From NCBI GenBank assembly GCA_016648135.1, contig JADDOH010010114.1, positions 41,742 to 105,741 of the forward strand: a stretch of DNA of 64,000 bases. Direction: 5' to 3'. The first letter of the stretch is position 1. Each line of letters opens with the position of its first letter. Below the pieces are notes generated by a model, which saw nothing but the letters and a program-made list of their open reading frames with translations, made no database searches and was not told where the DNA came from. The translations under genes were made by a program, and so were the position numbers. Origin of the DNA: Agrypnia vestita (lineage: Eukaryota > Arthropoda > Insecta > Trichoptera > Phryganeidae). Shown piece after piece: positions 20,341 through 31,559 of the stretch.

Positions 20341-21975
20341 TTACTCCCTTTATATTAACTCGTGGCGTCTGCTTGCTTGCCGTCAACAAAAACTTTGGAT
20401 CGATTTTTGACTCTTTTCCCGTGATCCAATCGAGCTGAAACTTGGCAAGCAGACTCGTGGCAACGATCAAGAATATCTATCAAATTTTCGTTAAAATTTT
20501 TTAATAATTATAGTATAATTTCGGATTTTTAGATATTTTATTCGTTTTTTCAAATTGGAATCATTAGAAAAGTTTGATTAGCAACGTCGCGGAATATTTT
20601 CTAAATTTGAATTACTCCGTCGGTATAATAGGTACATCACTACGAATTTCGAAAATTTACAAAACAACTGGTTCACAGATGACAGCAAAATTGTTTTTTT
20701 TGGGAAAAAAATCAAATAATATTTTATTTCTTTTAGATTTCTGCTTAGTTTTGAAGAATTCTACATTACTCAAATCTGATTCTGACTAAATCATTTGACG
20801 CTGGAAATTCATAAGGTACGATATTGATGATAATTGAATCTATCAAAATATTGACATCTCAAAATAACTGACATTATAGAAATATATTAAATTTCTGTAA
20901 GTTTAGTGTTATGTTATATGTTTTAATTCGTCTTTAATTGTTGTTATATTTTACAAAGAAAGGGAGTATAGTAAAAACTTCGATTTTATGGGTTACTTTT
21001 TTTTTCAAATCCGCTAACTTACGAATACTTTTTCCGCTGTTGTAAGTCGCTCGCATTTTTATCGATTTCAGGGCTGATTATCCTTCTTTTTGGTTTCACT
21101 TGGCATTTGGTAACCCCGAGCTTGTCTGCATTTCGAGTATTGTTTGGTTGAAGTTTCGGCGGTCGAACAATAGGTGCATTTCCGGAATTTGAATTATCGA
21201 TTGCTGGGCCGAAGCCTCCGCATCTCGCCCTCGCACAGGGGTCCCTCCGCCCTTCCGTGGGGTCCCGCCTCATTGCCATTCTGGCCGCGTGGTTTCGACG
21301 TTACGTCGGGGATGACTGCGACTCTTGGATCTGTCGTAAAAAGTTAGCGAGAAAACTTTGTTCGGATTAAGCTTTATATATATATGGCGCATTTTATGTA
21401 TTTCGCCCATCCATTCCATCAAAAATTAATTATCAAAGTAATATTTAAAAGAGTAACCCGTAAAAACCAAGTTTTTACTATACTCCCTTTCTTTGTAAAA
21501 TATAACAACAATTAAAGACGAATTAAAACATATAACATAACACTAAACTTACAGTAATTTAATATATTTCTAAAATGTCAGATGTTTTTAGCTTGGATAA
21601 GACACTTCATGCTTTGAAGATTAAATTCTAAAAACATTTGTCAGTCAATTTAGATTTTCGACATTCGTACTGAAGTACCTATTATGCATACCGACGGAGT
21701 AATTCAAATTTAGAAAATATTCCGCGACGTTATCGGGCCGCCATAATCAAACTTTTCTAATGATTCCAGTCTGAAAAAACCAATAAAATTTCTAAAAATC
21801 CGAAATTATACTCTTTTTTAACGAAAATTTGATAGATCTTCTTGATCGTCGCCACGAGTCTGCTTGCCAAGTTTCAGCTCGATTGGATCACGGAAAAGTT
21901 GAAAAGAAATCAATCCAAAGTTTTCATTGACGGCAAGCAAGCAAACGTCACGAGTTAATATAAAGGGAGTAAAAA
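20341..21975. mobile_element. Long-inverted-repeat element (family D), copy 1
   Basis: Two inverted arms: 20341-21005 (plus) and 21449-21975 (minus). Outer ends read TTACTCCCTTTATATTAACT and inner ends read GGGTTACTTTTT. Each arm has a Lepidoptera-style block 'gatccaatcgagctgaaac' and 'cttggcaagcagactcgtgg', and a second ACTCCCTTT copy near its inner end. The loop 21006-21448 is GC-rich and differs from the loop of copy 2. Arms differ by small deletions. No transposase frame is visible, so it is non-autonomous. Confidence 0.65.
21006..21448. other. GC-rich loop of the family D element
   Basis: Core 21060-21330 is GC-rich. The minus frame 21279-21019 (86 codons) is arginine/proline-rich without a family motif. 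May be captured host DNA or simply the site where two arms flank unique sequence. Confidence 0.35.
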
Positions 21976-21995
21976 CATAGAACCTTCTCTACAGA

Positions 21996-22585
21996 TTTAC
22001 TTTTTAAAGAAAGTAATGTACCAACATTAGACAGATTATACAAAAACACCCCAATTTTACAAAAACATAAAGAAACATTCACTCAACAAAATATAAATAC
22101 ACCACAAACTCATAATACTCATAGTCATAGCCAAAGAGCGCAAATAGTGGGATGCTTAAACATTCCTAAATATAACAAAACAGCCACACAACACCATTAC
22201 ACTTATCTAGGTGTCAAATATTTCAATAACTTACCAATGAATATTAGAACTGAAGAACACTATACAAAATTCAAGAAACACATAAAACAAATAGAATATA
22301 CATAATTAATAGTTAGAATTATAAAAAATAGCGTTACTCCGAAATAATTAGTATACTTAAGTCACTAATATTTATCTTACGATGTTTGCATTTCTCTACA
22401 CTGTTCCATTATTAACTTATACATACTTATTCAATCATGCTCTTATGTATCATAGTCCTGTCCCCAAACACAAGTATTACTTTACTGGGGACAGTTAAAC
22501 ATGTATAAAAAATGTAATTTTCAATGTAAAATGTATGTATGTAATATTTTTATTTTCAATAAAGAAATTTAAATAAAAAAAATAA
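21996..22585 (+). pseudogene. Jockey/CR1-group LINE, C-terminus and 3' UTR
   Basis: Open frame from about 21996 to a stop at 22303-22305, read in a frame that starts without ATG: 'LLFKESNVPTLDRLYKN', 'GCLNIPKYNKTATQHHY', 'LGVKYFNNLPMNIRTEE' and 'TKFKKHIKQIE'. These are the C-terminal end motifs of a LINE ORF2 (KYFNxLPxxIR, FKKxxK). The 3' UTR has 'cctgtccccaaacacaagt' and 'ttactggggacag', a small hairpin, and ends in 'aaagaaatttaaataaaaa' near 22585. 5'-truncated at the family D border. Related to 45.84 kb. Confidence 0.75.
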
Positions 22586-22740
22586 TCCTAATAAGCATTT
22601 GGAACAGCAACGATTGAGGTCATGCTAAATGTGTAGGAACTTGTATATTTTTCAACTACTTGCAAGATATATTCATAGATGGCAGAAAGACTGATAAGGA
22701 ATAATTTTAGTTCAAGAACACCCTTATTTTTCGTTTCTTA

Positions 22741-23275
22741 AGAAAAGTTGCGTAGATGTTGGGTTTGGATAGAGGAGACTACTCGTACAGTGAAATTACT
22801 AACATGCTAATGTTAAAGTCAATGTTAAAAATTAATAACCTCCAAAAACGTAGAGAAAACACTGACTTAATCACCATATACAAAATACTAAACGGCCACA
22901 CTGATGTGCCTTCATTACTGGGCCAAATAAAATTCAATATCTTTTCCCGGCGACTCAGAAATAATGAAGTGTTGTTCCTTAGCCATCATAGAACCAACTA
23001 TGCATTCCATTCTCCCATGTCACGGCTATGTCGTCTTATAAACTCAAGACAGGATCTGGACTTCTTCGGTGTAAGTCTGTCCAGATTCAAACAATCTCTG
23101 ATTAGATAGTCTAGATCTTGTCTCCATCTCGTTAGTACTTTTCATTTGTCCTTGCTTTTCTATTAAATTGCTATAACTTTTATTCTTATGTATTATATGT
23201 TGTTCATGTTATGTAATGTGTTTTATTGGACTATGTCCGTTAATTTCAATAAATAAATTTAAAAAAATCAACACG
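22741..23275 (+). pseudogene. Jockey-like LINE 3' end
   Basis: Frame 22756-23109 (117 codons) reads 'LQKRRENTDLITIYKILNG', 'PSLLGQIKFNIFSRRL', 'TNYAFHSPMSRLCRLIN' and 'FFGVSLSRFKQSL', the full C-terminal pattern of a Jockey-type ORF2, with no stop. 3' UTR ends 'aataaataaatttaaaaaaa' at about 23270. The start is where the retrotransposon copy was truncated; the ATG at 22756 is not a genuine start. Confidence 0.8.
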
Positions 23276-23276
23276 T

Positions 23277-23330
23277 AACAAGCCAAGAGGTAAAAGCAAA
23301 ACACATCACAAAAACACACAGCCTTGAATC
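23277..23330 (-). mobile_element. SINE 3' fragment
   Basis: 'aagccaagaggtaaaagca' then 'acacatcacaaaaacacac' matches the minus-strand body of the SINE at 54.82-54.98 kb. The tRNA-like head is absent. Confidence 0.45.
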
Positions 23331-23960
23331 TACCTTTAATTTGAATTTTACTTTCACCTTTTTTCAGATCATGGCTAGATTTAGAAAATGTTCATCTTTC
23401 TAGGTGACATTTTTTAAGTCTCCCTAGTTTTACTTCCTCCTTCCAAACTCACGCAGTGATTGCAAAGTATATCTTAAGATAAATACCTTAATACATGTAC
23501 ACCGTACTCAGATTTACTGTATCTCTGGGACTTATCTCGTTGTGTTTTCTCTGTGGACACGGATTTTAGGGTTATTATCATGAGACTGTAACTATTCTTG
23601 AATACATACTTCCAAAATCCATGTTTTAATCTTCCATGTACTTTAACGAGTCCTTTATGTAAAGATTGTTCATTCTCAATGGGAAGAAGATACACAAACA
23701 CTAAATAGAATAAGTAAATCCTAGGTACGTGGCGAAAGGCCGCTGGATCCGGTAGCGGAGACACGACTCATTGTAATCGAGCGGCGCCGCTTGTTACGTC
23801 TCCCAATTTTTCTTCTTTGTTTTTAGTAATTCGCCTTTCTTATGTTCTCAGACAATTACTGAGTAATGAGCCAAGCCATTTGTGTAGATTATGCGTGCGT
23901 GGCTCAGCAGGGCCGCCACGCATCTCTGCAATTTTGAGTACAACAGTAACTCGAAAGATT
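23331..23960. other. Unclassified stretch
   Basis: No known gene. The part 23720-23960 is GC-richer. An open frame (23474-23764, minus) has no recognisable motif. Confidence 0.3.
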
Positions 23961-23984
23961 GTCGCAATGTCGACGCAACATGAG

Positions 23985-24520
23985 GGCAAGTACTCTCTTA
24001 TGGTGGAGAAAGTCCAAAAAAAGTTTCTGAGATATCTCTACATGAGAGAGTACGGGCATTATCCTTGGCTTTACCCAACCGAGTTTCTCCAGGGTATGCT
24101 TGGCTACAATAGTCTAGAGACTAGAAGGAATGTGTATTTGATTACACATTTTTATCGATTGTTGCGCGGTATGATCGATAATCCTGAAATTATGCAGAGC
24201 ATTGGTTTCTATGTTCCCGATAATTACATTAGACATCGTTAGCATAGATTGTTTCACATTCCAATATACAGGACCAACCTGCCGATGGTTATGCCTGTTG
24301 GAAGAGCCACAGCTATGCTGAACAAAATCGCTTTGGGTATTGATATATTCCACGTGTCTGAGGGGGTTTTCCGAAGCGGGATTCTCCTACACCTTTGACC
24401 AGATTTTATGTTATTTTTAATTTATTAAATATTTTTATTTTGATATATACTTCCTAATATGTATGCCTTAAACATTTTGTTTGTAATGTACATATTATCA
24501 ATAAATAAATTGAAAAAAAA
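23985..24520 (+). pseudogene. Jockey-like LINE ORF2 C-terminus and 3' UTR
   Basis: Reads 'VEKVQKKFLRYLYMREYGH', the conserved (I/V)ExVQxKFLRYL block that precedes the tail, then 'LGYNSLETRRNVYLITHFYRLL'-like block, 'PEIMQSIGFYVPDNYIRH', a stop at 24239-24241, and an intact continuation 'RLFHIPIYRTNLP'. The 3' UTR ends 'caataaataaattgaaaaa' at 24500-24520. One nonsense mutation; otherwise the frame is open. Confidence 0.78.
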
Positions 24521-24892
24521 TAATTTAATAACGATACGCAAATAATAATAACGCGGGTATTCATTTATACCAATGTAAATATAATTTATTTTAGTTGACT
24601 TTTTGAGAGGCGGGAGGTATCGGGAAATGAATTGGAATATAAATCGATGGAGCGTATGTCCCGTAATAAAAATAAGATGTTTACCAATGGCGAACGGTCC
24701 ATGCTGTGCAATGAAACATTGCGTGCTACGTTGTACCACAGAAATAAATATTTGTTTTGTATCCGCCATAATTGATACGTTTTTCCCAGCCGCCTAATGG
24801 AAAATTCCGAACTGACATGACAACCAGATGTGCGCGGAATCCGGAAAAAATGTATGAAAGGGTAACCGAAAATTATCCAAAGAAAAAATCAT
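24521..24892. other. Unclassified stretch, moderately GC
   Basis: Frames on both strands at 24425-24797 have no motif. Sequence is less AT-rich than its surroundings at 24600-24840 and could be host DNA. Confidence 0.3.
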
Positions 24893-26030
24893 GATTATAT
24901 CGCGGAAAATACACATATAGAAAAATGCCCGCATCTATTAAAAACGCCCTTAAAGAAATTGTTGCTGAAAAATGCCTTCATTGAAACTTCCCTTGTAGCA
25001 GATCCCAGAACAAAATGCATATATTGTTAGAATTGCAGAATAAAAAATGCTAACCCAATGGAAATTAAAATAATAAATAGTAACAAAAAAAATCTTTGAT
25101 AAAAATACTAACAAAAAACCCCACATAGTTAATGTTCACAATACAGTTTAATGATCGATTTAGAGAAAGCCCACAATGAAAAAAGTATTGATAAAAATGC
25201 CCATACGCAAAAAATGTTATTTGAATATTTCTCTGGCTATAATATGCTCACATATTCTTATAAAACGCTCCGCTCACGTTAAAAATGCCCTCAATAATAA
25301 AGCCCACATAAAAAACAACCTTTGTAGTAAAACTCACATCTATTTATTTAGAAAAACCCACATATTCCCTAAAAATTATTAATATAACCACACTAAAATA
25401 CTTCCAGATTACAAAATGAGCCCATAGATTGATAAACATGCTCACAAGACAAAATGCCAACCTATAAGAAACTCCTTAAAAAAGTCCATAAACTAAAGAC
25501 GTATATCGATTTTAATGCCTACATTTTCCCACATTAAAATAATTAAATATGCCCACATTAAAAACGACCACTATAAATAGGTTCCCAATACAAAATGCTT
25601 GAATGGAAATGTTTTTTATGAAAAATATAGAAAAGGCCCAGAAAAAAAAGTCTGTGATAAAAATGCCCACGTTCTAAATGATGCCACAAAAAAAACCTTC
25701 ACTTAGAAAAAAAAAACGCAATAAAAATGTCAACATATAACATACCCACAATAAAACATATTCAAAAGAAAAAATACCCTGAAAAAAATGTCCACAGAGA
25801 AAATTAACTCAATAAAGTGTCAAAGTTATAAAATAACCGTTCTGAAAATAGCTCTACTGAAAATAATCTGTGAGAAAATACCCATGTGAAATAATACGTG
25901 CATTGACATTCATAACGTTCGTATAGATATATGCCCATATAGAACAATACCCTTAATAAAAATGCCCAGGTCGAAAATGTCTCACAAATAATATTCTCCC
26001 TAAATATGTAACGATGTAACAAAGTCACTC
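24893..26030. repeat. Degenerate array of AAAATGCCCACA-like words
   Basis: Over 1.1 kb, words such as 'aaaatgcccgcat', 'aaaacgccctta', 'aaaatgcccatac', 'aaaatgccctcaa', 'aaaatgcccacgtt' and 'aaaatgcccaggtc' recur every 15-35 bases on the plus strand, with A-rich spacers. No unit is exactly conserved in length, and no known satellite or transposon explains it. No open frame uses it. Most likely a very old tandem array; an AT-rich regulatory or structural role is possible but unsupported. Confidence 0.6.
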
Positions 26031-26184
26031 AGTTGCATATAAACCATCAAAAGTCCTTATAAATATTAGTCAATATTCTGGCAAGATGTTCACGACATAA
26101 AGTTGACACAAAATATATTAAAACAGATGAATAATTCATATCCTGCCATCCTTGATCCTGAAAATCTTAACACCAGCATAATAT

Positions 26185-26480
26185 TCTACATATGTACATC
26201 AATACATTGACCTTAAAAAATAGGCGAATAGCACTCGACGTCTACAATCTGTCAAAATTGAACTATCCATCTCTCTTGTCGCTTTTGAATTTTCATATCC
26301 CATCATGCGCATCACGTACTCATCCTGTCTTTAACATCCCAGAACTAATTCTGGACCGCGCTCTCCTATATCTAGAAGTGCCGAACCTACAATGACCTGA
26401 TCACCGACATTGACAAAGTTTCGTTAACAATATTTAAGAACCAAGTACTGAATATTCTAAGACACAGTAACAAGATGTTA
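26185..26480 (+). pseudogene. Jockey-like LINE ORF2 C-terminal tail
   Basis: 'TLKNRRIALDVYNLSKLNY', 'PSLLSLLNFHIPSCASRTH' and 'NIPELILDRALLYLE' follow the pattern RRxxxDLxxLYKLxN...LLxxLxFxxP...R of the family. A stop at 26393-26395 and a frameshift precede the end block 'vnnifkn'. No 3' UTR tail identified. Confidence 0.65.
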
Positions 26481-26641
26481 TCTTTTTATTTTCAATTTTT
26501 GTGTTCTTTTTTTCTTTTTTTTCGATCGTTTTTTATCTGCCCAATGTCTATGTAAAATATGCCTGGATTCTGTTACTTATCGTATCGTATTTTATACAAA
26601 TATACTATTTTTGTCGAAACTTGCTACTCTATCTGTTTTTT

Positions 26642-26805
26642 TACGCTTCAACAGGCCAAGAAGCCCAACTACAGAAGCGAAAAACATCACAAAACACCCA
26701 GGTTTGAGTAAATCACACAGATTAATTGTGACCTCACTGGGAATCAAACCCGGAACCCTCGGTGTGAGAAGCCAGTGCCATACCCACTCGACTACGAGGG
26801 CCGCC
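26642..26805 (-). mobile_element. tRNA-derived SINE, copy 2
   Basis: Minus strand: head 'ggccctcgtagtcgagtgg' (A box TAGTCGAGTGG, two changes from consensus), 'gcttctcacaccgagggtt' and a B box GGTTTGATTCC with one change, body 'gtgatttactcaaacctgg', end 'gggcttcttggcctgttga' followed by an A-rich tail. Nearly full length. Confidence 0.8.
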
Positions 26806-27684
26806 AATTATTTCCATTTTATTTCCTTAAATAAAATAAATAAATCCCAAACATAAATCATTCTTGGTTCGAAACAAAGGTAGACTTGTAGGTGTCTTTC
26901 ATAGTGATATAAAATGTGGACAATTTTTGATCGACACCAATCATATAAAAAAACATTAATTTTAAATGTTAAATTATTTCGATATAGCATTTTGACTTCT
27001 TTTTAAAAACTTATTTATTAAGTTTACAAAAACAATAAATTTTCCGGGAAATTTAATTTACATTTCATAACTTCTATGTTGCGTTCTTTCGTCGTAAGAA
27101 ATTACAAAGCTTGGAAGCTTTCGCGGTGCAGCAATTTTCTTATCAGAATCGTTCATTATTGTAACGCTGGTTGGCGTCTGAGATAACTCGGTGATTTAGT
27201 TCCTCCACTCGCCGCGAGATGTCACGCGGTATAACGTCGAGTCCCCGAGGGCCGCCCCCTTCCCCGTTGGGCTCCCCTCTCTGAAATGAAGGTAGAAACA
27301 GCGGCGCATGCGTGGTGCCAAATGGCAAATCCATACGGAAACTAAGCTCGTTGCGAAAACTTTGAATACAGTCAAATTGCAACGAAAATATCCTCGAGAG
27401 AAATCTATTTATTAATTTTGTATTCATTATGTGTACCAAAAAATATTATTTAATACTTAAGAGTTTGAGATAAATATAGCCAAAGTCCCTGTATTTTTTA
27501 CATAATATGTTCAAGTCCCGGAAATTCCCAGGAATGGAACCATGAATTTAATTTAATTATAAAGGAAATATATTTTATGATATATTCACACTTATTAATG
27601 GTATTATCGAAATAAAAATATTAATTAATTAAAATGAATACAAATCTGTTATGAAACAAGTATAGAATAGCAATATTGTAGTAG
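26806..27684. other. Unclassified; GC-rich island at 27150-27340
   Basis: The island includes 'cgccgcgagatgtcacgcgg' and 'cgagtccccgagggccgcc'. The minus frame there (27143-27439, 98 codons) has no known motif. Remaining sequence is AT-rich. Confidence 0.35.
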
Positions 27685-29120
27685 TTTTTACTCCCTTTAT
27701 ATTAACTCGTGGCGTCTGCTTGCTTGCTTGCTAGCCGGCTTGCCGTCAAAAAAACTTTGGATCGATTTTTGACACTTTTCCGTGATCCAATCGAGCTGAA
27801 ACTTGGCAAGTAGACTCGTGGCGTTCTTCTTCTTAATCTTCAAAGCGTGAAGTGTCTTATCAAAGCTCAAAACATACATCTGGCATTTTAGAAATATATT
27901 AAATTATTGAAAGTTTAGTGTTATGTTATATATTTTAATTCGTCTTTAATTGTTGTTATATTTTACAAAGAAAGGGAGTATAATAAAAACTTGGTTTTTA
28001 TGGGTTACTTTTTTCTTAAAATTTTAAATTACGCTTATATGTGTACGAATCATATATCGATGACAAAAAATAAATACATCTACAAGTTTTATTTATTTTT
28101 CTCTTCTTGTAATTTTGTAAAATTGCATTTTCGTAATAATTTCTTTGAAATAATTTTCATTTATGACATCCGTATTATAATCTTTTTCCTGAATATCGTA
28201 CTTTATCATTTATTTATTCAAATTTGTTTAAATACCTACCTTTAAATTTACTCAAATTTTATGGTACTCCTGTAGTTTTATATGAAATGTAATCACGAAA
28301 TCACTCACTGAAACAATACTTATATTAAAATACTTGAAGCACAATATTTTGAGTATGTCCACATTTTTCAAGAACACAATATTGGATTGTATCCCCCGGA
28401 GAACAACATTAATCAATATATATTACAGATGAAGGAAAGACTTCCATACCTACTTTCCCGTATAAAAGTATAGCTTCGTCTCTCCTCCTAAACGGCTGGG
28501 CCGATTTTAATGAAATTTTGTGTGCATTCGAGTGGGTCCCTGGATGGTTTAGATTCACATTTCGGTAGATGGCGCTGTAGTTGGGTTCTAGGGTCCACCA
28601 AAAAGCCAACGTTCGCATGGACAATATCTGTCGGACCGATAGGAGAGTATAAAATATTTACCTCAGTACATAATAGCCTGGAGCAACGAGCATTATAATA
28701 CATACAATTGTATTCGCAATGTATATTCGCATGTACTAATAATAAAAAAAAAACATTATAACTCATTTACGAATGAAAATTAAATTTAAAAAAAGTAACC
28801 CATTAAAATCAAGTTTTTATTATACTCCCTTTCTCATTTACTAGTTGAAACATTTTTTTCGCTTAACCTACGCGTTGGGCTTCGTTCGGGTGGCGCTACG
28901 AAAGGGAGTGATAAAAAATTTCCAAAAATCCAAAATTATACCATAATCAGGTTTCGCGTCTAACGAAAATTTGATATATCTTCTTAATCGTCGCCACGAG
29001 TCTGCTAGCAAAGTTTCAGCTCGATTAAATCGCGGGAAAGGGGTTTAAAATGGATCCAAAGTACTTTCGTCAGACAAGAAGACAAGCAGACACCACGAGT
29101 TAATTATAAAGGGAGTAAAA
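27685..29120. mobile_element. Long-inverted-repeat element (family D), copy 2
   Basis: Arms 27685-28014 (plus) and 28789-29120 (minus). Outer ends TTTTTACTCCCTTTATATT and inner ends GGGTTACTTTTTT, as in copy 1. The arms are shorter than in copy 1 through internal deletions. The loop (28015-28788) is unrelated to the loop of copy 1 and contains its own repeat at 28440-28620. Again no transposase. Confidence 0.65.
28440..28620 (+). repeat. Short interspersed repeat with G-family edge
   Basis: 'cctactttcccgtataaaag' and 'gcttcgtctctcctcc' are the edge seen in family G; then 'ggctgggccgattttaatg' and 'gatggcgctgtagttggg', words typical of interspersed repeats in Lepidoptera. No coding capacity. 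Confidence 0.45.
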
Positions 29121-29690
29121 ATTTGTTGCAACCTGTTTTTCGAAAGAGGAAAGTACAATCATATAAGTAGGTACTTTTAAATTAATTTTATACGATTAGT
29201 GTGCTACTTACCTGCATGTAAATGAAGAAAAAAATATTTTTAACTTTGGTAAGAACTATGGGTACCAAATTGCCCGTAACTCTCTAACTAAGCGTTTCCG
29301 GACCAAATTTCACATGGACTTTTATAATTACAGTTACATTTCGTACAAGATGTGAACTTTAGCCGTTCTATTCATTAACAGCCGGCGGTAGTAAAGCGAA
29401 CCGAATATTTTTATCCTCGCCCCGCACCGCTTTCTTGAGATTAGTGCGGGGCGGCGCCGCCAGGGGCTGTGAGCTCCGCCGGCCGTGACTTATCTCGTCA
29501 GGCGCCATCTATTAGTGGCTTCATTCGGTAGAAAATTCGGGGTGCTTCTAAGTGCCCATTTTCCGTGTTATTAATTTTAGATTACGGGGGAATTAATGTG
29601 AGCGGGATCTGAAATTGTTTTTTGATTTAATTGTTATATCCGGTATAACATTTCGTTACTGCCTAGCCTATACTGCAGTGATAGCTGTAT
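29121..29690. other. Unclassified; GC-rich island at 29390-29600
   Basis: The island contains 'gtgcggggcggcgccgcc' and 'gagctccgccggccgtgac'. No open frame with a known motif. Candidate host regulatory or exonic DNA only by composition. Confidence 0.35.
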
Positions 29691-29692
29691 TA

Positions 29693-29748
29693 TATATAAT
29701 ATATATACTATATATATTATATATAATGATATATATATATATATATAT

Positions 29749-29782
<34 letters not shown>
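29693..29782. repeat. (AT)n microsatellite
   Basis: Long runs of alternating AT with a few interruptions. It adjoins the 3' side of a hammerhead-like PLE repeat, as the (AT)n at 56.7 kb does. Confidence 0.9.
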
Positions 29783-29786
<4 letters not shown>

Positions 29787-29845
29787 ATTAAATTCCAACT
29801 ATAGTTTCGAGAGGAGCAGTCCCTCTCATCATCAGGTATAGACAA
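29787..29845 (-). ncRNA. Hammerhead-like core downstream of PLE remnant 1
   Basis: Minus strand: CTGATGA (29835-29829), one extra T, stem II GAGAGG/CCTCTC with 7-base loop, GAAAC (29808-29804), TATAG, then TT as a possible cleavage dinucleotide. Stem I is weak. It lies about 50 bases after the end of the GIY-YIG frame on the same strand, where PLE terminal repeats are expected. Confidence 0.55.
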
Positions 29846-29889
29846 TAACTAACTTAAATACAAAATTTATCAATCTAATTGGGCAGGTC

Positions 29890-30205
29890 AGGGGTCAGGG
29901 GGGCGCGCTGCGGGGAAGGGTATTTTTTCGCCGAACAGCTCTAGGAGTGGTGAAGTGGACTGAAATGTGATATCATTTATTAATGTGTTTCTAGAATTTA
30001 AATTTTTTAGAATTTCAACTGTTTCCAAACTAGTCATTATCCATCCTCTATGAGGAACCGAGTGGAGTAATTTTAAATTATGACTATCGAAAGAATGATA
30101 CGTGTTGATTATATGATTGGAAAATTCGGAGAAATTGTTATGTTTTAAGCAGCGACGATGTTCTTTTATGCGTGTATTTAAGTTTCTAGTGGTTTGGCCT
30201 TATAC
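29890..30205 (-). pseudogene. Penelope-like element GIY-YIG endonuclease, C-terminal remnant
   Basis: Minus-strand frame open for about 105 codons after an in-frame stop at the YIG tyrosine: 'GQTTRNLNTRIKEHRRCL', 'NFSEFSNHIINTYHSFDSH', 'LKLLHSVPHRGWIMTSLE', 'TVEILKNLNSRNTLINDI'. This is the PLE endonuclease pattern: G-Q-T-x-R, R-x-x-E-H, F-S-N-H-I, then the catalytic glutamate in S-L-E-T-V-E-I-L. Upstream the CxxC-containing 'ITCGDSD' and the GIY part are in another frame. The reverse transcriptase is missing. Cellular role in a live element: nicks target DNA for priming. Here non-functional. Confidence 0.75.
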
Positions 30206-30259
30206 TTCTTGTCACTGTCTCCACAAGTTATTTTCATATATCCCACTTTTTTCTGACAT

Positions 30260-30861
30260 ATCTATTTTTGCTTTTGAATTTTGAAGAATTTTACCAATAT
30301 TATTGTTTGTGTAATAAGCTGGTCTAATGTGAGTAGGGAAACAATTTGTAATTTTATTAGAAATTGGACCATTATAAAGAATTGCAAATGTTGCACCACG
30401 AAGTATCTGCCAAATCTTTCAATGATATTAGAATCAGAGGAATTCATGAATAGCTTGAAATGACAGTTAGTGTGCTATTCAATTTCCATGTCTCTTTACT
30501 TCCATATATTGAGGATATAACCCTCTTCTGAGGTTCAAAAATTCGTCTACCTGTTGCGCGCCCTGTCATGGAGCTTGAGAACGGCTAACATTTCTTTCCC
30601 ACTGTCCAGCATATTTTGGACAGATTTTTCATATCCTTTACATAATATTGCGATATACTGCAGACCTAGATATAGCTGGATGTGGGCCCTATCCAAGTAT
30701 TTCCACCTCTCTCTATCTCCAGTATTTCTCATCTATCTGTTACTTGCCATTCTTCGGATATCGTCACTATATCAAGCTTGACCACAACACGTCTTCTACT
30801 TTTTCTTTCGTGAAGCCTACACTTCAAGACCTTATTTCACAACCCTCCAAAACACACACCC
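30260..30861. other. Unclassified stretch
   Basis: Open frames on both strands (30262-30463 and 30547-30911) lack motifs I recognise. Could belong to the upstream PLE or to another retroelement; not supported. Confidence 0.3.
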
Positions 30862-31250
30862 ATTATTTATTTTATTTATTTATTTATTTAAAAATCCTTG
30901 TTTACAAATAAGATACTTAATACTAATTTAACAATAGAACATAAGATAAAACATAAGATAATTTACACATTTTTTTGTTTTGTTTAATTTGTGGATTATG
31001 CCACTCTACTAGGCTAGGCCTGTCCCAGAGTGGCGTTATAGCACACAATTATAATTTTTTTTCGAGTTCGTCAGTAGTATTTATTTTCATAAGGTAGTTA
31101 TTATGTATCTATAGAGTATCAAGTGGAATGTTAGTGAAAGTTGAGTTAGTCATAAGTCCAAGTGTAAATATGTGTAGAATAATTGTTTAATGTAAAAAGG
31201 GTTAAAGTTTTGTTTAAAAATATTTTTTTTGTTTTCCTTAATTAATTAAT
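30862..31250 (-). mobile_element. LINE 3' UTR with (TAAA)n tail
   Basis: On the minus strand the fragment ends in 'aaataaataaataaataaaa' at 30865-30890. The UTR includes 'ccactctgggacaggccta', a GC-richer patch also suggestive of the 40.7-41.1 kb tail. No coding part found. Confidence 0.5.
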
Positions 31251-31559
31251 TAATTTATATAGGTATATATTTTTATTTAAAGACATTATTACGCAATTAC
31301 AGTAAGTAAATTTTCAGTTGCTGTTATCATTAGCTTCTTTCTTTTGCGAATTCGTACGTAAGATACCTATTCGATCTCATAGAGATATTACAACTTTCCA
31401 CGTATCTTTGGAAACGTTTTGCTTTGGAGTCTCGGCTCTTTATCTCAGTACTAGAGATTGCGGTGTTTTGCCTTTCAAAATACGATCTATAGTTTCAGGT
31501 GCTGCTCTACCCAGCTGAGTTCCTCAGCCTGGTTTACGATTTAATATTCCCTCTTAAAT

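Noticed and set aside
24893..26030. CRISPR-like array
   Set aside because: The words vary in sequence and spacing, there are no exact repeats with unique spacers, and the DNA is from an animal.
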